Positions 35,716 through 50,648 of a stretch of 64,000 nt of DNA are shown here, piece after piece. How positions within the stretch are numbered: the stretch's first letter is position 1; every line of letters starts with the position of its first letter. Made by a program: the position numbers and the translations under genes. This DNA is from Campylorhamphus procurvoides (taxonomy: Eukaryota; Chordata; Aves; Passeriformes; Dendrocolaptidae): positions 3,208,342 through 3,272,341 of the forward strand of contig WBMV01006289.1 of assembly GCA_013396655.1 (NCBI GenBank), read 5' to 3'. The notes under the pieces are model-generated. The model saw only the letters and a program-made list of their open reading frames with translations. It ran no database searches and was not told the origin of the DNA.

Positions 35716-38700
35716 TTGTCCTTAATGTTCCTGTTGGCTTCATCGCTCCTCAGATTCTCTGAAATCTGTTTCCTACATGGATAAGAGCGCGTCTCCTCCG
35801 GAAGCTGCTTCCTGCCTAGGTGAGAGTGTTGGGCAGGAAGGCTCCAGTGGAAGTTCCACTTTTAGGACCAGAGAACATGGGTTTCAAGGGACCAGATAGC
35901 ACTTGACCAGCAATCACATATTGGGCTGTTTTAAGCTGCTTTTCAGTGACTGCTTTTTGGAAATGATTGCTTTGCCTTTACCCATTATTTTTAAAACTTC
36001 TGCCTGCTTTCTGTTGCAGTCAGAGGTTTACAGCATATGTGAGGGTGTCCCCAAAATTGTTTTGCTTCTTTGCTCCAGGTGGACGGGGCAGAGCACTGGT
36101 GGGGAGTGATGGGGGTAAAAGCTGGTGCTGGGAGTCTGCAGGGTGAATCAGACGGCAAACTTGTTCTTTTCAAAAGCAACATGGCCTGATTCCTGCCCTT
36201 GCCACCAACCTCTGGGGGTTTGTGCCACCACAGCAGGGCTTAAGCAGTATTATTCTGGGTCTGTGTCCTAAGGGGTCAGGTGGGGACAGGAATGGTGGTT
36301 ATTTTTAACCACTTTTCAGATTGATTATCAATGTTGCTTGCAAGGCAGAAGTAGCCAGTCCTGGTAGCCAATATGCTCATCCGGCAGCTCCCTGGTGCTG
36401 GGCACCAGGCTCTGTGGTTTCTTTGTGTCTTATTCCAGTCAGCTCCACTCACTCTTCAGAGGCTGATAGGCATGATAGTTTTATTTCTTTTTCCCATGCT
36501 GGAGATGAGAAGACTATTTACATTACACTGTATTGTGTGCACTTGTACTGTGAGGTACAAGCATTTGCAACTCAGTAATGTCCCCGAGGGTACCTTGATA
36601 GCTGAGGGCAGCTATTAACTAGGTGAGGTGGAAATATAAGAGCAACTTTATCAGCGACTCCTGGAACTTTTTTCATTTTATTCAAACTACACTTTTTTCA
36701 GTTTGCTGGAGTTTTGCTTTCTTGTTTTCTGTGGATGGATGCAGTCTTTATAGGCCTGATAGAATTCATAGAAGTTACAGGTAGAGAAGGAGGTGATGCC
36801 AATTGGTTATTTCACTGAAGTCTGTCTATATGCTGTAAATGAAAGCTCAGTAAGGTCAAAGCATAACTGGCAACTGTTCTGTAAATGTGCACCTCTGGTT
36901 CTGGTTTGTTGACATTATTTCTCTGCTTGCGAGGGTGAAGCAGTTCAATCTTACCATTTAAGAGTTATTTTTTTAAAGATTCTCATGGGGCTAAATGAAA
37001 ATTGTCATTCATTTCCTAGTTTAATGGAGAACATATATTTGAAGAATAATTATTGTGATACTCATCCTACTATGCTGGGTGTTTTTATGGTTTCATATGA
37101 TTTGAAGCACCTAGAGCAGCTTTAGACTATTTGCTTAGTAATGAGATACTCATGAGAACTTAATCCAGGTCAGTGATTTTTTTTCACTTCAGTACTAGAT
37201 ATTTCCTAACTTGAGAATAATTTTCCCCACATACCCCTTCAGAACTGAAATATGCAGCTGTGAGGGAAGTGTCTTTTGATTGGCTTTCTATCATGAATAT
37301 TTTTGTTGTGAACTCTAGACTGCACTTTTATGCTTCCTTCAACTGTATTCACTGTTTATATTTGTGAGAATGATTTGTAACTAGGGAACTTCCTTTAAAA
37401 TTTTTTTCTACCCTTACTCATATTGTTTTCCAACCATTATCATGTCTCTATTCACTTATTGATTGTTAATATCCAAGGGGAAAAGTAAGCTGGAGATCTT
37501 GAGTGGGTACAGGTTCACTGGAAGGGCATATGATGACCAAATAGTTTGTGTGGTTTGTTGGTTTGTTTTCTGTCAACATTAAAATATATTTTGGTTATGT
37601 CTACTCCATTGGTATTAATGATAATACACTGTTGGTTGCTTTAGGATGATTAAAATCTTCTTTGGAGTAGAACTTTTCAACAATTAGAAGGAGCAAATAA
37701 ATGAATGGCAGATGTTTCATCCTGCCCCTGTCTCAGCTGGCTTTGAAATGAACATGATTTTTTTTAACTTTAAATTTTCCAAATTGTAGTGATGGACAAA
37801 AAAAGAAGTGATTTCCATATTGTTGTGTTAGAAGCTTCTTGGATTTCCTATGCACATTCGAGAAATTGCCACATTTAGCAGACAGTAACTTGACTTGTGA
37901 CAAACATGGAGATGAGACAGTTTAATTTTTACTAGTTCTCTGCAACTGTCAAAGAAATTAATCAGAAGTACCCTTGAGTGGCAAGGCATACCAGTATTAA
38001 ACAAGGAATGTCATTTGAAGCAGAGGATCTGAGGCTTATTTTCTACTCCAGCTCTCTGATGACATTGCAGGATTGACCTCAAATGTATTATTTTCAGTTT
38101 ACTTTCTAGTAGCAATCACGCTAATGGATCTCCCTTTAAAATGTGGTTTGAATAGATCTCAGAGATTTATAAGTTTAAAATCTGTTGAGTTTGAAACTGT
38201 TTCCTGGTGGTTAGATTTACTGATTTACAAAAATGAAGCAAAATCTATTATGTTTATCGCTTGTTCCTTACATAAACTGATTATTACCCCTAATATACAA
38301 TTGATGTTTTTCCTTGGGGTTTTTTACTTAAATAAATTTTTTGTAGAGAATTTTCATCTCTTAACTCTGGTGTTGCTGTTGTAAGTGGATATAGAAGGTG
38401 GACAGTTTATTGACCCCCTGCCATCCTTAGAGAGTAATTTTCTGTGAGTTACAGACATTAGACTTCTACAAACTTTAGGTTGAGTTGTTTATTGATGGCA
38501 GGGTGTGCACTTAAGGGGCTTTAGTAGATGTCTGGATAACTCATGTCTTCTCAAGTCAGACTGCTGCCCCTTTCTGCCCTGAGCAGACTGTTGAAGTGGG
38601 TGGGAAGACTTGAGCAGAGTGGCTGTGGGAGAGTTTGCCAAGAATTTGTCTGGAGATGCTCATTTCCTGATGGGGTGGCCTCTGGCTGGTAGCGGATCTC

Positions 38701-41700
38701 GCCACAGGTTTTGGTGGACCTGTGAGTCACGTTCAGAGGATCAGTCACTTTGGTCAGTCGGGGGTGGCACAGCTGTTTTCAGCCACGGAACAATGAGTCA
38801 CAAACTTGTGAGTTTCCAGTCCTTGGTAAAGAAAATATCCACGTAGCTGCTCTTGTGGCTTCATTTAGAAATAAATGAGCAGTGCAAGAGTTAAATAATT
38901 AGGCTGACTAGCTCAAGTACTTATTTTATAGTGACTTCTGCTCTTTTAAGAACACATATTGAGAAGTAGCATATGACAGTTGCAAATAGAAAAATGCTAG
39001 TTTCAAGGGTCTATTCTAATTGTTTTGCCTAATTACTCTCCTGTCCTTATTTCCCATAACCTCACTTATTCCGATCTATTAAAAGGCATTTGCTGAATAA
39101 TTTTTCTGTCTAGTTGTTCACGCTCTATTATGATCTTTCAACAAATCAAACAAGTCTGTCTTTAGCTGCAGGGATTCCATGCTGCTTGTTCTGCTTATCT
39201 GACTGAGAGGCAAGAATTGGCCTTGCAGTGTTGTTGTGTTCATTTGTCTGAAAATCACTATTGTTGCTTCTGTGCGGAGAACCATCTCCATAGAGAGCCA
39301 GAGGAAGATCTGTCATTGTTATAAATTCCCAATTACAAATTGCATATATATTGATTTTGTTGTCCTTTCTAATCTCCACCTGCTTTGTTGTCTCAATAAG
39401 CTATTATGCCTTTTAGAAGGCAGTAACTAATCCAGGATCATACTGTGTTTCATTTAGATTCCATTTTATTTAGCTGAATAGTCTATGGAACAAAACAATA
39501 CTAAACAAATTCACATGTAAAACTCGGCTTCCTAGACAAAATTTGGGCTTTTTAGGTATTCTTATAGCTTAATTCCAATATTTGCAATGAATATGCTATT
39601 TAAAAAAAGCACCTGAGGAATTATTTGTGTTAGAGTGGCGTTCTGTTAGGCAATTAGTAACCTGATGCCTGTTCTGAGATCTGGGAGTATGTTATAGCAG
39701 CTGCTTGTATTGCTTTTTTGTGTGTTTTTTTGTATAGTAGATTTTTTAAAAAAATTGCCTACAGCTTGTAGACAGATGCTTTCACTGTCCCTATGTCTGG
39801 TTGCTGTGTTTTCCTTAATGTATGCATGAGTGCCAAAACCAGCAACAGGTTACTGCTCATGCAGAAATTTTTAGCAATGACAGGAGTGACTGTTGATTTT
39901 TATGTAGATTTGTGCAAATAGGCAGTATCTTGTTATGATTTTTAGAGTGCCATTTTAAACTTTGTTGATGATAGTACATCAAGATGATAGGGATGTATTT
40001 GTAAAACCAAGTTAAATTCTGGGGCATGCTGTCATGCACTGCTGCTAAATTACTAAATATTAATTTATTCCACATGTATGACCACCTTAGATTTGAATAG
40101 GATTAATTTTATGAATAAAGTAGGCAGGATCCAGCTCTCCACTAAGTTTAGACCAGCAGAGCACTGCACGAGGACTTGCTAAGTTAGAGGTTCTCAGGTC
40201 CTCCTGGTAGAATATTTCTGGCACTGATGTGTATATTATTTGTAAATTTCTTTAAAAGACGTGAAAGTGGGAGCGTGAAACTGACAGTAGGTTACACAGC
40301 CCTTCTTTTGGGGATGAGGAATTTGTTTTATAGGTGTGTTGGAGTGGTTCAGGAAATTTGCTTTTCATGAGGTCACCAATACATGTGTAGTGTTCTGAAG
40401 TCATTCAGCTATAAGTCAGTAGCATAAAGACTGGGATGAGTTCCTTACTTTAAAATGATCCTTAACACAGTTCATCATATATGGACACTTGGAATAATGT
40501 GCCCAAACTCAAAGCATATTGTTCTTTTATAATTGGAATTATTATTTTGGGAGAACGTTCTGTAGTTCTTTTCTCAAGGTGATTGTGTAGCAAGAGGGTG
40601 AAAATATCTGGTGGCAAGATAATTTTATGTGACAATGTATAGGAGGCAAAGTTCTGTGGGTGGTTATTTCAGTGGGGCTCTTGTGTGTGTGACATCTTGT
40701 TCTGCCCCATGCTCTGAACAGCTGCTCCTGGGTGTCATCAGCACCCTCGATTTTTGTAGTCCATGTTGCAGGAACTGCCGATATCCAATAAAAATAAAGC
40801 TCCTACCAGTGTTCTGGTTGCCTTCTGCACTGCTGTAGGATTTAGTGATTATTGGAATTGAGACAGTGCACTGGAGGCTGTGTGGAGGTGTTAAACTTGC
40901 TCTGCACCTTAGACTTCATGCTGCTCTCTTGTTGAAAAGGCAGCTTTCATGTGTGGTCTTGTAGGGTCTCCCATGGACTTTACCTGCCAAAGACTGAAGA
41001 CTACATGGTTTAACAATTACGTTGATTTCTTTCCTAAATTTGCCTGCGTGGTTGTTATAATGAGCTCTTTGAAACAGCCATCTATGTTAATGTAACTTAA
41101 GAATAATTTTTTTAACTGAATTGTAGAAAAATATGATATTAATACCTTAAGAATCAGCACAGTGTGGTTCGGTAATGCAGACTTCTCACTGGTGCCCACA
41201 TACTCAATTTATAACCTTGATTGTGCCACATTAAACTGCTCAGCAGACTAAAAGTCCAGATAATGCTGAATTATATCCTGCTCCTAAGCTTTCAAAGTAT
41301 TTGGTTTATTTACAATTTGATTATTTTAGGCTATCTAATAAATACTGGCCATTGCTCTAAGATTTTAATTTTTTTTTCTTCATAAATGTCCTTCATTCTC
41401 ATGAGATTGTGCTCACAATTGTTTTAATTTGTGAGATGCCAAATGGACATCCTTTGAAATAATTTTGGAGAATTCCTTGGTGTACTTCAACTGTAACTGT
41501 GGGGTAAGGTATCAGTGTGATTTAGCTCTGACATGAAATGGGCCACATGTAGAGAGAGATAGGGGACAGTTGAATTTCCATGAGCATTCCCTCACTCGCC
41601 TCTGCTGAGGTGATCACAGCTGTTAATTCATGCTAGTGGAAGTAGGTATTTATACAACTTTGACGCATCTCCCACACAAATTTGGGCTGTCTTCAATGAT

Positions 41701-44700
41701 GTGTTTCATTTTGGCAGACAGCTTGGGGTGAGTAAATGCAGCCTTTTAGACAGCAAGTGTCTATGATGGTGTACAACTGAAATGCTTTGTGTCAGATTAA
41801 CCTTTCACTGTTTGTCAGCCTTAAGAAAGGAAGCCTACTGCAGCTTCACAGAGTCATCTGATTTTAAGTTGGTGTTGTAAGTTAAGGTTGCTGGTGGTAG
41901 ATTTGTTCAAAGCATGTTAATTCTTGCATTATACCTTCACTTTGAATTCCTTAATCAGGAAGGTTATATGTCACTGAAGAAATGAAGTGTAGCTTGCCTA
42001 AGACTGGCTGGATTTCAGAGTGACATGGTGAAACACAGTTGTGTGTAAAAAGAAGTTAGTCTCTACATTTTTAGACTTGTATTTTAAGTGTTTTAGAATT
42101 TTTGGTAGTTGAGAACTCCTCTTTTTTGTGTCCTGTTTATCACAGGAATGGTAGTTGTGCATCAAACCACTGTTTCATCTGCTTGAGTATTTCATCATCA
42201 TCCAGACCAGATTCTTCAGAACAGAAGCCTGTTCCTGTAGATAACTGTGGAGGATGTAGCATCCAAGGGCCTTTGCCAAGTGCATGTGCCAAAGCTTGTT
42301 TTGTGCCCAAAGTTTTTGTGCCCAAAACATTCGTTATGGTCTTATGCATTATAGCTCATTATGCAATGGTTGTCTACTCCATAAGCCACAGTACTCCAGT
42401 GTTCTATAGCTGTGGTCTCTTGTTTTAAAAAGAAATAAAAAAAAAGAGAGATGTTCAGAGAAGGGCAGTAGAGGCTTTCAAAGGTGTGAAACAAACAACA
42501 GAAAAAGAATTTGTCAGCAATTTGAGGCAATGCAGGGGGAGAATATGAGAAATGTAAAGAAAGAGAAAATTATTTGCTATCCTTTCCAGTGTGGAAACAG
42601 AGATGTCTGATCAAAGTAGGTAGCATATTCAAAGCAAGCATGATGTGTTACTTCTTCACCAAACTGGGTTAAAAGATGTGTTCAGATAGACTTATTTATA
42701 AGACAATTCAATAATTATTCCCTAGTTTTAATCATATTTAGATATTGCTTTCATCTTCACACATGGGCCGAAAGCTTATAGTTTAGGACATTTTGGAGGT
42801 GAAATCATATGAGTATTAAAACCCCTTTAAAATAACAAATGATTTTTCCATTAACAATGGAAAGGCATGTTAGGGTAGCTGCTGCTTTTTCTCTCTATTT
42901 ATTATGGTTTGTGTAGGTTAAACAAATGTTTGTATTGTAATCTCATATGGCTCTTTTCCCTGTCATTATGGGGAGCAATACAGATTTTAGGGCCATCGTC
43001 TTCATTTTCTTTAATACAAGGCAGTGGAGCAGAAAGCCCCTCTTTGAGTGTGGGACAAAAAAACCCCCATGTTAAATAGTTTGAAGGATTTGGTTTCTAC
43101 CATATTTTGGTTTGTGTTCTGCCATATTTTTATTATTTGGCTGGTAGAAGACCTCAGCCCTTTTTCTAAGCTTTGGCTGCACTGAGGACAGAAATGGAGG
43201 TGGAACACTTGGTGTTTACTTGGTGAATCAAAGCCAAATTTTTGCCACACCTTAGCCTAGGTCATGTTATTTTACTACTGAGCAGAAAAAGATGGTTTGT
43301 CTGGTACCCCTTGCTCCACTTAAAATTGCAGGACAATCTGTGACCAGTAAAGCAAATTCTGAATTTGCTTTTAATAGGTTACTTGTTACTGGAAAATGCT
43401 TAAATGCAATGTGTGGCAATAAAGATCGTAGAAGCACCTAACCTTCTCAGCCACAGAAGTAAGATGGAGCTTTGTGCCAAGTGTATGGTAAGTTTGAGGA
43501 TTTAAGAGTTTTCCTTCTTCCCTTAGCTTTTGCGATCCCAACTGTGTGGCGTATGGTGCAGGGAAGATGGCCTTTGGTGACTGATCAGTGTGTTTAAGCT
43601 TCAGAGAATATCACAAGGTGTAAAAATGTAGTCAGTACATTTCACAAGTACTGAGTTTTTAGTTCCAATTCTGCAAATTTACTTTTGAAGCTTATTTTTC
43701 GTTTATGGCTATTCCCTCTGGTTTGTGGTTTGGGTTTCAGGACTTATCTGTTCTACTTACTTGACTTACAATCCTTGAAAAGTATTCCGTGAATATATTG
43801 GAAACCCCTGTCCTTGCCACAGAGAGCATGGTCTAATAAACTGGAAACCTGAAGTGACACACCAGCAAAAATAGAACAGTGGATTTTTCAAATAGGTAAC
43901 TAGAGGACAGTCATATTCGCACTGGGCAATATGTAGGGAGCTGTAGTTACATCCTTAACGACTTGGTAGGAATTTATTCCATGATCATAAGAGTTTGGAA
44001 AAGAATACGCATATGCAAGTCAAGAAAACATTTGAAGTGTATAGCAAATAACATATGTTAACAGTAATGAGTGTTAATAAGAATATTGTTCCTTTCTGTT
44101 GAAAATCTTAGACCTAGTACATGATATATGTGATCTGCTGGTAAGAAATGGAAGAGCATAGGGGTTATTAGGGTTAGGTTCACCTTTAATAGATACTGAC
44201 TAACGCTGTGAAGGTCATCAACCCCTCCCAGTTGTGTTTATCTCAGGCAGGCTTCAGTGTTGACAGCTTTTGAGATTTGTTAAAGTGCTTAGAAAAGAAC
44301 AGGCTAGTACAGGCTAGCTTAAAACATGATTTTAAACCACACTGCAGGTATTTGTAAAGGAATTATGTAGCTGAGGTCCAGATCTGGCTTGTAGAGCCTG
44401 TGTCCAGGGCAATTTATTCATGAAGGAGATCTTCAAATGGTGACTTCAGTGCTACTTACTTTTAGGTGGGGGCTAGAAATAGCAAAAGGGATTGTGCTTG
44501 TGTAATGGAACTGGAGTCAAGTGTGGGTCCTTCAGGTGAATTTTGTGTGCTTAGTATATGTGACAGCCTTTTGCCACACCTTCATAAGGCTCGTTATACC
44601 CTAAAACTGATTTCCTTTGCACAGGTATAGGAAAACTATAAGGTCTTGTCATGTTATTACACTAACATTAGAGACTTTGTAAAAACCAAGTGTGCTCATG

Positions 44701-45309
44701 AATAAAAGATAGCAAGTTGCAATGGAAGCAGCTTTTCAGTGTGCCAAGCTAATGATATGGAACAGATGTTTTGGGTGTTCTCTTTAGCACAGATGTGAAG
44801 ATCTGTGTTTCATACTGTAACTGTAAGGTTTTTCATGGTTTCAGTGTGGATATAATTTTTTTCGTCTGATTGTAAAAACACTGGGTGCTAATTTGTTTGA
44901 GGCTTTCTATCCTCTTTTTCTGTTAAAATATGACAGGGAGGCTGTAGGCTTTAGGGTTTCTTCCTGCCCTGCAATCAGGTGTAACTACTATAGGTAGGTG
45001 TAGGTTTTGAGGTTTCTGACAACTGCTAATTTTTTGTCAACTAAGTTAAATGTGAGTGATTAGAAAGCCAAGGTTGGACCAATGACAATATATTTGAATA
45101 GAAAATGTGTCTTTTAGAGTTCTGACTTTTACAGAAGCAGTTTTCCATGTCACAATTGTAAATATACCTTAGAGCACAGGGACCATGGTCTTGCTTTAAA
45201 TGGCAGTTTCTATAGATAGTTTTGTCTGGAGCATTTTGATGTCAAAATTTTAACACATTATTTTCTTGTTTGGCTTTTATTTCACGTTTCCTACAGTTTA
45301 ATCATTAGT

Positions 45310-45535
45310 GACTCAAATCTTTTATTTTAGTGTTCTTTCCCTTTCGGTCTTTCTGTTGTCTATTTTGATTTTCTTTTTAAACCTTTGTTTCAGTGTGTCT
45401 GTCCCTTTCCTGTTCCTTTTCCTGTGGTCATCTTTTCATTTCCTTGTTGCTGTCTTCCTCCTATTCATGTGCTCCTCAGGATTATTTTCCATGTTCCCTT
45501 TGTCTTCCTTCTTTTTGCTCTTGTGTGCAAGACAC
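45310..45535 (+). repeat. Second pyrimidine-rich stretch
   Basis: It has a similar T/C bias on the transcribed-sense strand, reading as a hydrophobic Phe/Leu/Ser frame of 86 codons that is a composition artefact. There is no supported gene. Confidence 0.5.
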
Positions 45536-48500
45536 AGATCTTCAGTGAAAGACATTTCAGGGATGTAACTTGGGGATATAAGACAGCTAGGGCTAGTTAT
45601 TTGGAAAGGTGACTAAACACTGGAACCCCCTAGCTCATCTCTGTGTGCTTTGCATACTTAATACTGTGTTCCAATTGCTGTTCTTTTTGAAGAATACTAC
45701 TGAAAATCAGATTTAGTTAAATCTTGCTAGTGGGAAACAAAGGGCTACTCTAAAAATTGCCCTTTGCAAAAGGATGCTGTCCTGAACTCTGCCATTGAAG
45801 CCTCTTGCCAGTTACACTTAGGGAATTCCTGTAGTTGAGGTTTTGTGGTCAAAGTATTCCCATCTGTATAGTGACTGTGCCCTGAATTTCTTAGTTTTTA
45901 ATCTTTTGATAGGTCAAGGAGAAGAGGGTTTCTTGCTCTTTCAGGCAGCCCAGTGACTCTTGTTCTGATGCACATTATAGGTCATAAAAAGTGTTTGATC
46001 AGTGTGGTTCTGTGACATTGCGTAGAAGTTGCCAGTTTCATGGCTTGTAGGAGTATCTGACTTAAGGGACACAGAATTTAAATGCTTCTTTTTCCTTACT
46101 TGCTCAGCTAATATTTAGTGCCAGCATAGCCAAGGAGAGAATTGGGAATGCATAACAACTCCTGAATTTCTTTTTTTTCCCTGGCCTCTATTCATTCCAT
46201 ATCAGTACTAATAAAAGCTGAGCATCCTTTGTGCTTCCTCAGCTTTTTTCAAGTTTTAATTTCCATTTTCTTTCTTTGAAGCACAGAGAAAAGCAAATGT
46301 ACATAAACAAAACTTCATACTCTAGCCAAAATCCAATAGACACAATTGAATAGTAGTCAGGAATTTTAAGAAGAGCTTTGCCATGAATATTTAATTACCA
46401 CATTAACTGAGCAAATAAAGAACATGCTATTAATATTCATACAGTGATAGCAGTGGTTCAAAGGAATTTAATATGTTTTATAGTATTGTGTAGGCCTTCA
46501 AAGAATGCCCACATCTAGAAAGGTAAAACAGTACAGCACTCCCTAGCTATTCCCTAATCCAATGAAGTGTCTGTTGTTCTTTGCTTAGCACATGTCTTAG
46601 TAAAATTATTCACAGTTATGTAATGGTATCAGTCTTGAGTGCTTTATACCCAAAGTGGTTCTGAAGCAACTGTACAAAGAGCTGGGGTAAGAGCTGTAAG
46701 CTGGTGAGATAATGGTAATGACCAGCCTCTTCCAGCACAGTGTGCTGTTTCCTCCATATGTGTTAGTGTACCTGCTTTGTAGCTTCTGGAGAACAAAGTT
46801 TAGAAGGTATTTAACATTTGACTTGTTTGCTTCTTCTTTAAGATCTAAAAATATAGATCACCTGAATGTTGAGATGGTGTTTTCAGAACAAGAGGCCAAA
46901 TGCAGAGCCTAAAACTGAATTCCTTTGCTACAAGTGACTGTGTTCTTCCTGTGTGTGTTAGTTTCTTTTTCAAATGTAATGTGCAAATTAATAGGTTTTA
47001 TCTAAGAGTGAAAAAAGCATTACTTATGGTGTTGAGACACTTAAAATAAAGTCTCTGCAGACAGCCTAGTAGCTTTCATTTGCTGACTGAAAATAGGAGC
47101 ACTCATCCTCTTGCATTGCCTTGGTTTTTAAATTCCTTATGACCTTTTTGTCTACACTCAGTAAGACTCTGGATTTAAAGAAAAGATTCCAAGAAAAGCT
47201 GCATGCATATGAACAAGAAAAAATGTTACAATGCCATTCCTGACTCGGATATTGCTCTTTTCCTTCTTGCTTGGCTTATGGAAAGACATTAATAGATGTT
47301 GAATTAAGACTTCATCAGTGGGTCTGTACTTCATTCACTTAGAAATCCTTACAGCTATTTTTTACTGCATATAGTGATAATTACTCCTTTTGGCAGAGCA
47401 GAACTAATCTAATGTACTTTGGCTGCTGAAATCTGTGAAGGAGCCAGGAATAATTTCTGTGTTTAATTGTTAACCCCTGAATGTGCAGTTCTGTGAGTAC
47501 CACAGTGGGGCTTTGTCTGATTACCTAGTAATCTGGTATTAAAGAACATCCAGCTGTTTAAAAAGAAAAAAAAAAGTATAATCTAGTAGAGGTATAACAT
47601 GCTTCTGTTTTGATAACCCTACTTTTGGGATTGTTCTGTCAAAGATGGCATGTACTGGGGAACAGTCCAGCCTGGCTTACAGAAAGGAGCCCTTGATACA
47701 TGAGTATCTCTAAGTACCTCATTTTCTCCCCTTATTGAATGTGGCTGAAAAAAATTTTAAGGAAGCTGGGCATTTCATGTGCCCACACATTATGTAGGAG
47801 CTGATGAAACCTTAGGGTCTGTATCTCCGATTACTTTTGCTTGCTTTCTGTAGGTTTAAGGTACAATTTTGGTTTTGCTGCTGTGTAGTTTTGCCGTGGT
47901 CACAGTATTTTGACTTGATGGCTGGAGGTGGTGGTGCTGCTTGGTCACAGTAGCAATTTCTAGCATCTCAAATTGGATTTAGCAAGAGTCAAATGTAATT
48001 TTTGTGGAATTTATGTTGCTCCTATCAACACAGTTGTTGCAGCAAATACTACAACAAATGAGAAGAGAAAATATGCAACCTGCAGGGCATTAGCCAACTT
48101 CTTTGAAGGAAATTTTGAAGAGATGAGTTCTTGTGTTTTAGTGCTTTCTTTCACTGAAATAACTTGCCTGTATCTATCTTGGTGAAAGAAAAGCAGTAAA
48201 AAGTAGTAAAGCAATTCATCCAGTTAAATCCATTATGACAGTGTTCACGTTTCCCCTCATGTTCATCAAGTATAAGTGCATTGTTTTCCTTTTGTGTACA
48301 TTCTGAGGAGCGGTGTAGAAATCAAAATGAGAGATTCCCAGCTAATCTGTTCTCATCAGCATTCCAGAAACAAACAGGAAAAGTCAGGAGCTCATGTTTT
48401 GCAGTAAGTGCTGAGGGTATAGGAAGAGCATTTAAGTGTTATGGCAATCATCTGTTCTATTCTTCTACTTTGAATTCTTGTATAATTCTTCTTTTTAAGA

Positions 48501-50646
48501 CCACAAATTACCAATAGAAGAGTCTCCCATATTCACAGACCTGTATGTGTCTCCTTGTGTGTAACATCAGTATTTTACAAATTAAAAAGAGAAAGTGATT
48601 GTACCTTCTGAGATGTGTAAACTGAAGCCACGTTTGCTCATCTCATTACTTCCTATTTATATACTTGCTTTGAATGTCTGGCCTTTCCTCAACTATTTTT
48701 TTTTGCCATAAAATTCTGCTGTTACGTAAAAGGCCATCACTTTTTGGTTTTGCCTCTAAGGTGCTTTAAAGACAAAGCAAAGACAAATAGCTGCAGCTGT
48801 GTAGTTTATAAAATGGTGCCATTTAGAGGAGTAGGAAGGGAGGATTTCTGGACTTTCTGTGATTGGCATGCCTTATCTCTTCCACAGGACCTCAAGTGGA
48901 TTTAGTGAACAATGGGCTAAGTTGAGTCCATTTTCTCTGGTTTTACTCTTTCATCGTATTATGACAGTGACTAGTAGCAACTGGCCTCGGTTCTCATGCA
49001 GTTACTGGGAGGCTCCCAAAGTCTGTGTGGGGTTGGGAACATGGCATGCAAAAAAGCTACTGAAGTGTGGTGTTGAAGGGAGGAGGTATTTGGTGTCAGC
49101 AAAAGTGAATCTCACTGGAAGGAAAAGCACCTTCCCTGGCATTAAGTGACAGTGATACATTTTGGTTTTAATACCACTTGTAGCCTAGTATCTGTTTAGA
49201 CTGTCTTAGGTAACTCAGGCTTCAGTGTATTCTCTATTGTGTCCTAAATGCTGTATGAATGTCTGATCCCGATAGAAATGGAAGGGAACTGCCAGCTTCC
49301 CAAACTTGTGACTAAATATCCATGATTGTGACTCAGTCACCATAATAAAAAGGAGGAGGAAGCTGAAATGAATACAAATAGCCTTATTACTGCTATTGGT
49401 AATTGAAACAAAAAAAAAGGGAATTAGAGCCGTCTTTCCTAAACACTTGTCATTTCTGGGCTTTTCAGTTTTCACTTGCTTGACTGGTGTTGCTATGTTG
49501 GAATTTCATATAAATGTCTCGTGGTACAATTTGATCTTCAGAGTTCTTTGTGCTGGTCTCTGAATGTCTGTAGAAATGCTTTCAGTACAAAGGATACGTC
49601 TAGATACTGAATAGAACAGACCTTTATTCCATGGAAGTACTTTGATGCTAAAATATATTTTCTGAGAAATACCATTTAGAGTATATGAATAGAGGTTATA
49701 TGACTTTTTTTCCCCTCTGCATTTTATCTTTCACTTCATTAAAGGTCTGGTTAGAGAAATCCCTCTTCCCTGTGGGCAGCTAGAGCCCTGCCTGTGCTTT
49801 TAGTGTCTAATTAGTCATTTCTATTCAGTACCCTTTGTGAAATATTTCTATGCATTTCTGTCAGTGCACATAACCATGTCCTGTGTGGAAAAACCCTCAA
49901 ACAGATGTTTCTTTTTTGTGAAGTGGCAAATATTATGGTAGAAAACAGTGTGCTTTTTCTGTGGAGCTTGATATAATTTGATTTTTCCCACTCTCTTGTG
50001 CTTAAAGTTCAGACAAATACAGCCCCAGTTCTATAAACCATACTTTCTTGTTTTAGGTGGTGGGTGTTTTATTTTTTTTCAAACCTGCTTCTCATTTCAA
50101 TAAGTGTTGTGTTAGTGCATATTAAAAAATTAAATTCAGTGTAGAATGGACCAGAGGCCACTAAAACTCTAATCTATTCCAGAAAAACACAGTGGTTCTA
50201 CCATTTCAGCAGTCCTGACAATGAGAATATTATAGGTTTATAGTGCTATGACTACTTATGCTGTGAAACATTAGGATGCTTTAGAAGTACCTTGATAGTC
50301 TGTAGGTGTTAATATTGAAAATTCTTCTGAAGGTCCTGAATCTCAGTCACAGAATCACGGGCTGTCTGTCTCTGTGTGCTGGATGTGCTCTCCTCTCATG
50401 GTTTGCCTGCAGGTGGGTGGGAAAGAAATGATATTTTTCACCGGTGTTACCTTTTTCAAACTCATGGCTTATACTACCCCATTGCAATGTTTTTACTGGT
50501 CTGTGTGTTAAGAATTCTGAACTGCTCATCTCCTAATACAGCCATGTAATTAAGAAAAGAGGGGGATGGGGATGAAAAAAGATATCATGAACTTTTCCAA
50601 GGGAATGTTTTTAACTTATGGTGGGTTGGTGTTTCTTGGTGTGTGT

Positions 50647-50648
<2 letters not shown>

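Noticed and set aside
35470..35743. Frames of 69-78 codons on both strands of the pyrimidine-rich stretch
   Set aside because: Low-complexity translation (Ser/Phe/Leu on one strand, Glu/Arg/Lys on the other); composition artefact.
44169..44179. TTAGGGTTAGG telomere-like motif
   Set aside because: Less than two full repeats; too short to call an interstitial telomeric sequence.
45308..45568. 86-codon frame that looks like hydrophobic membrane segments
   Set aside because: The Phe/Leu/Val run is produced by a T/C-rich stretch; no start context or conservation evidence.
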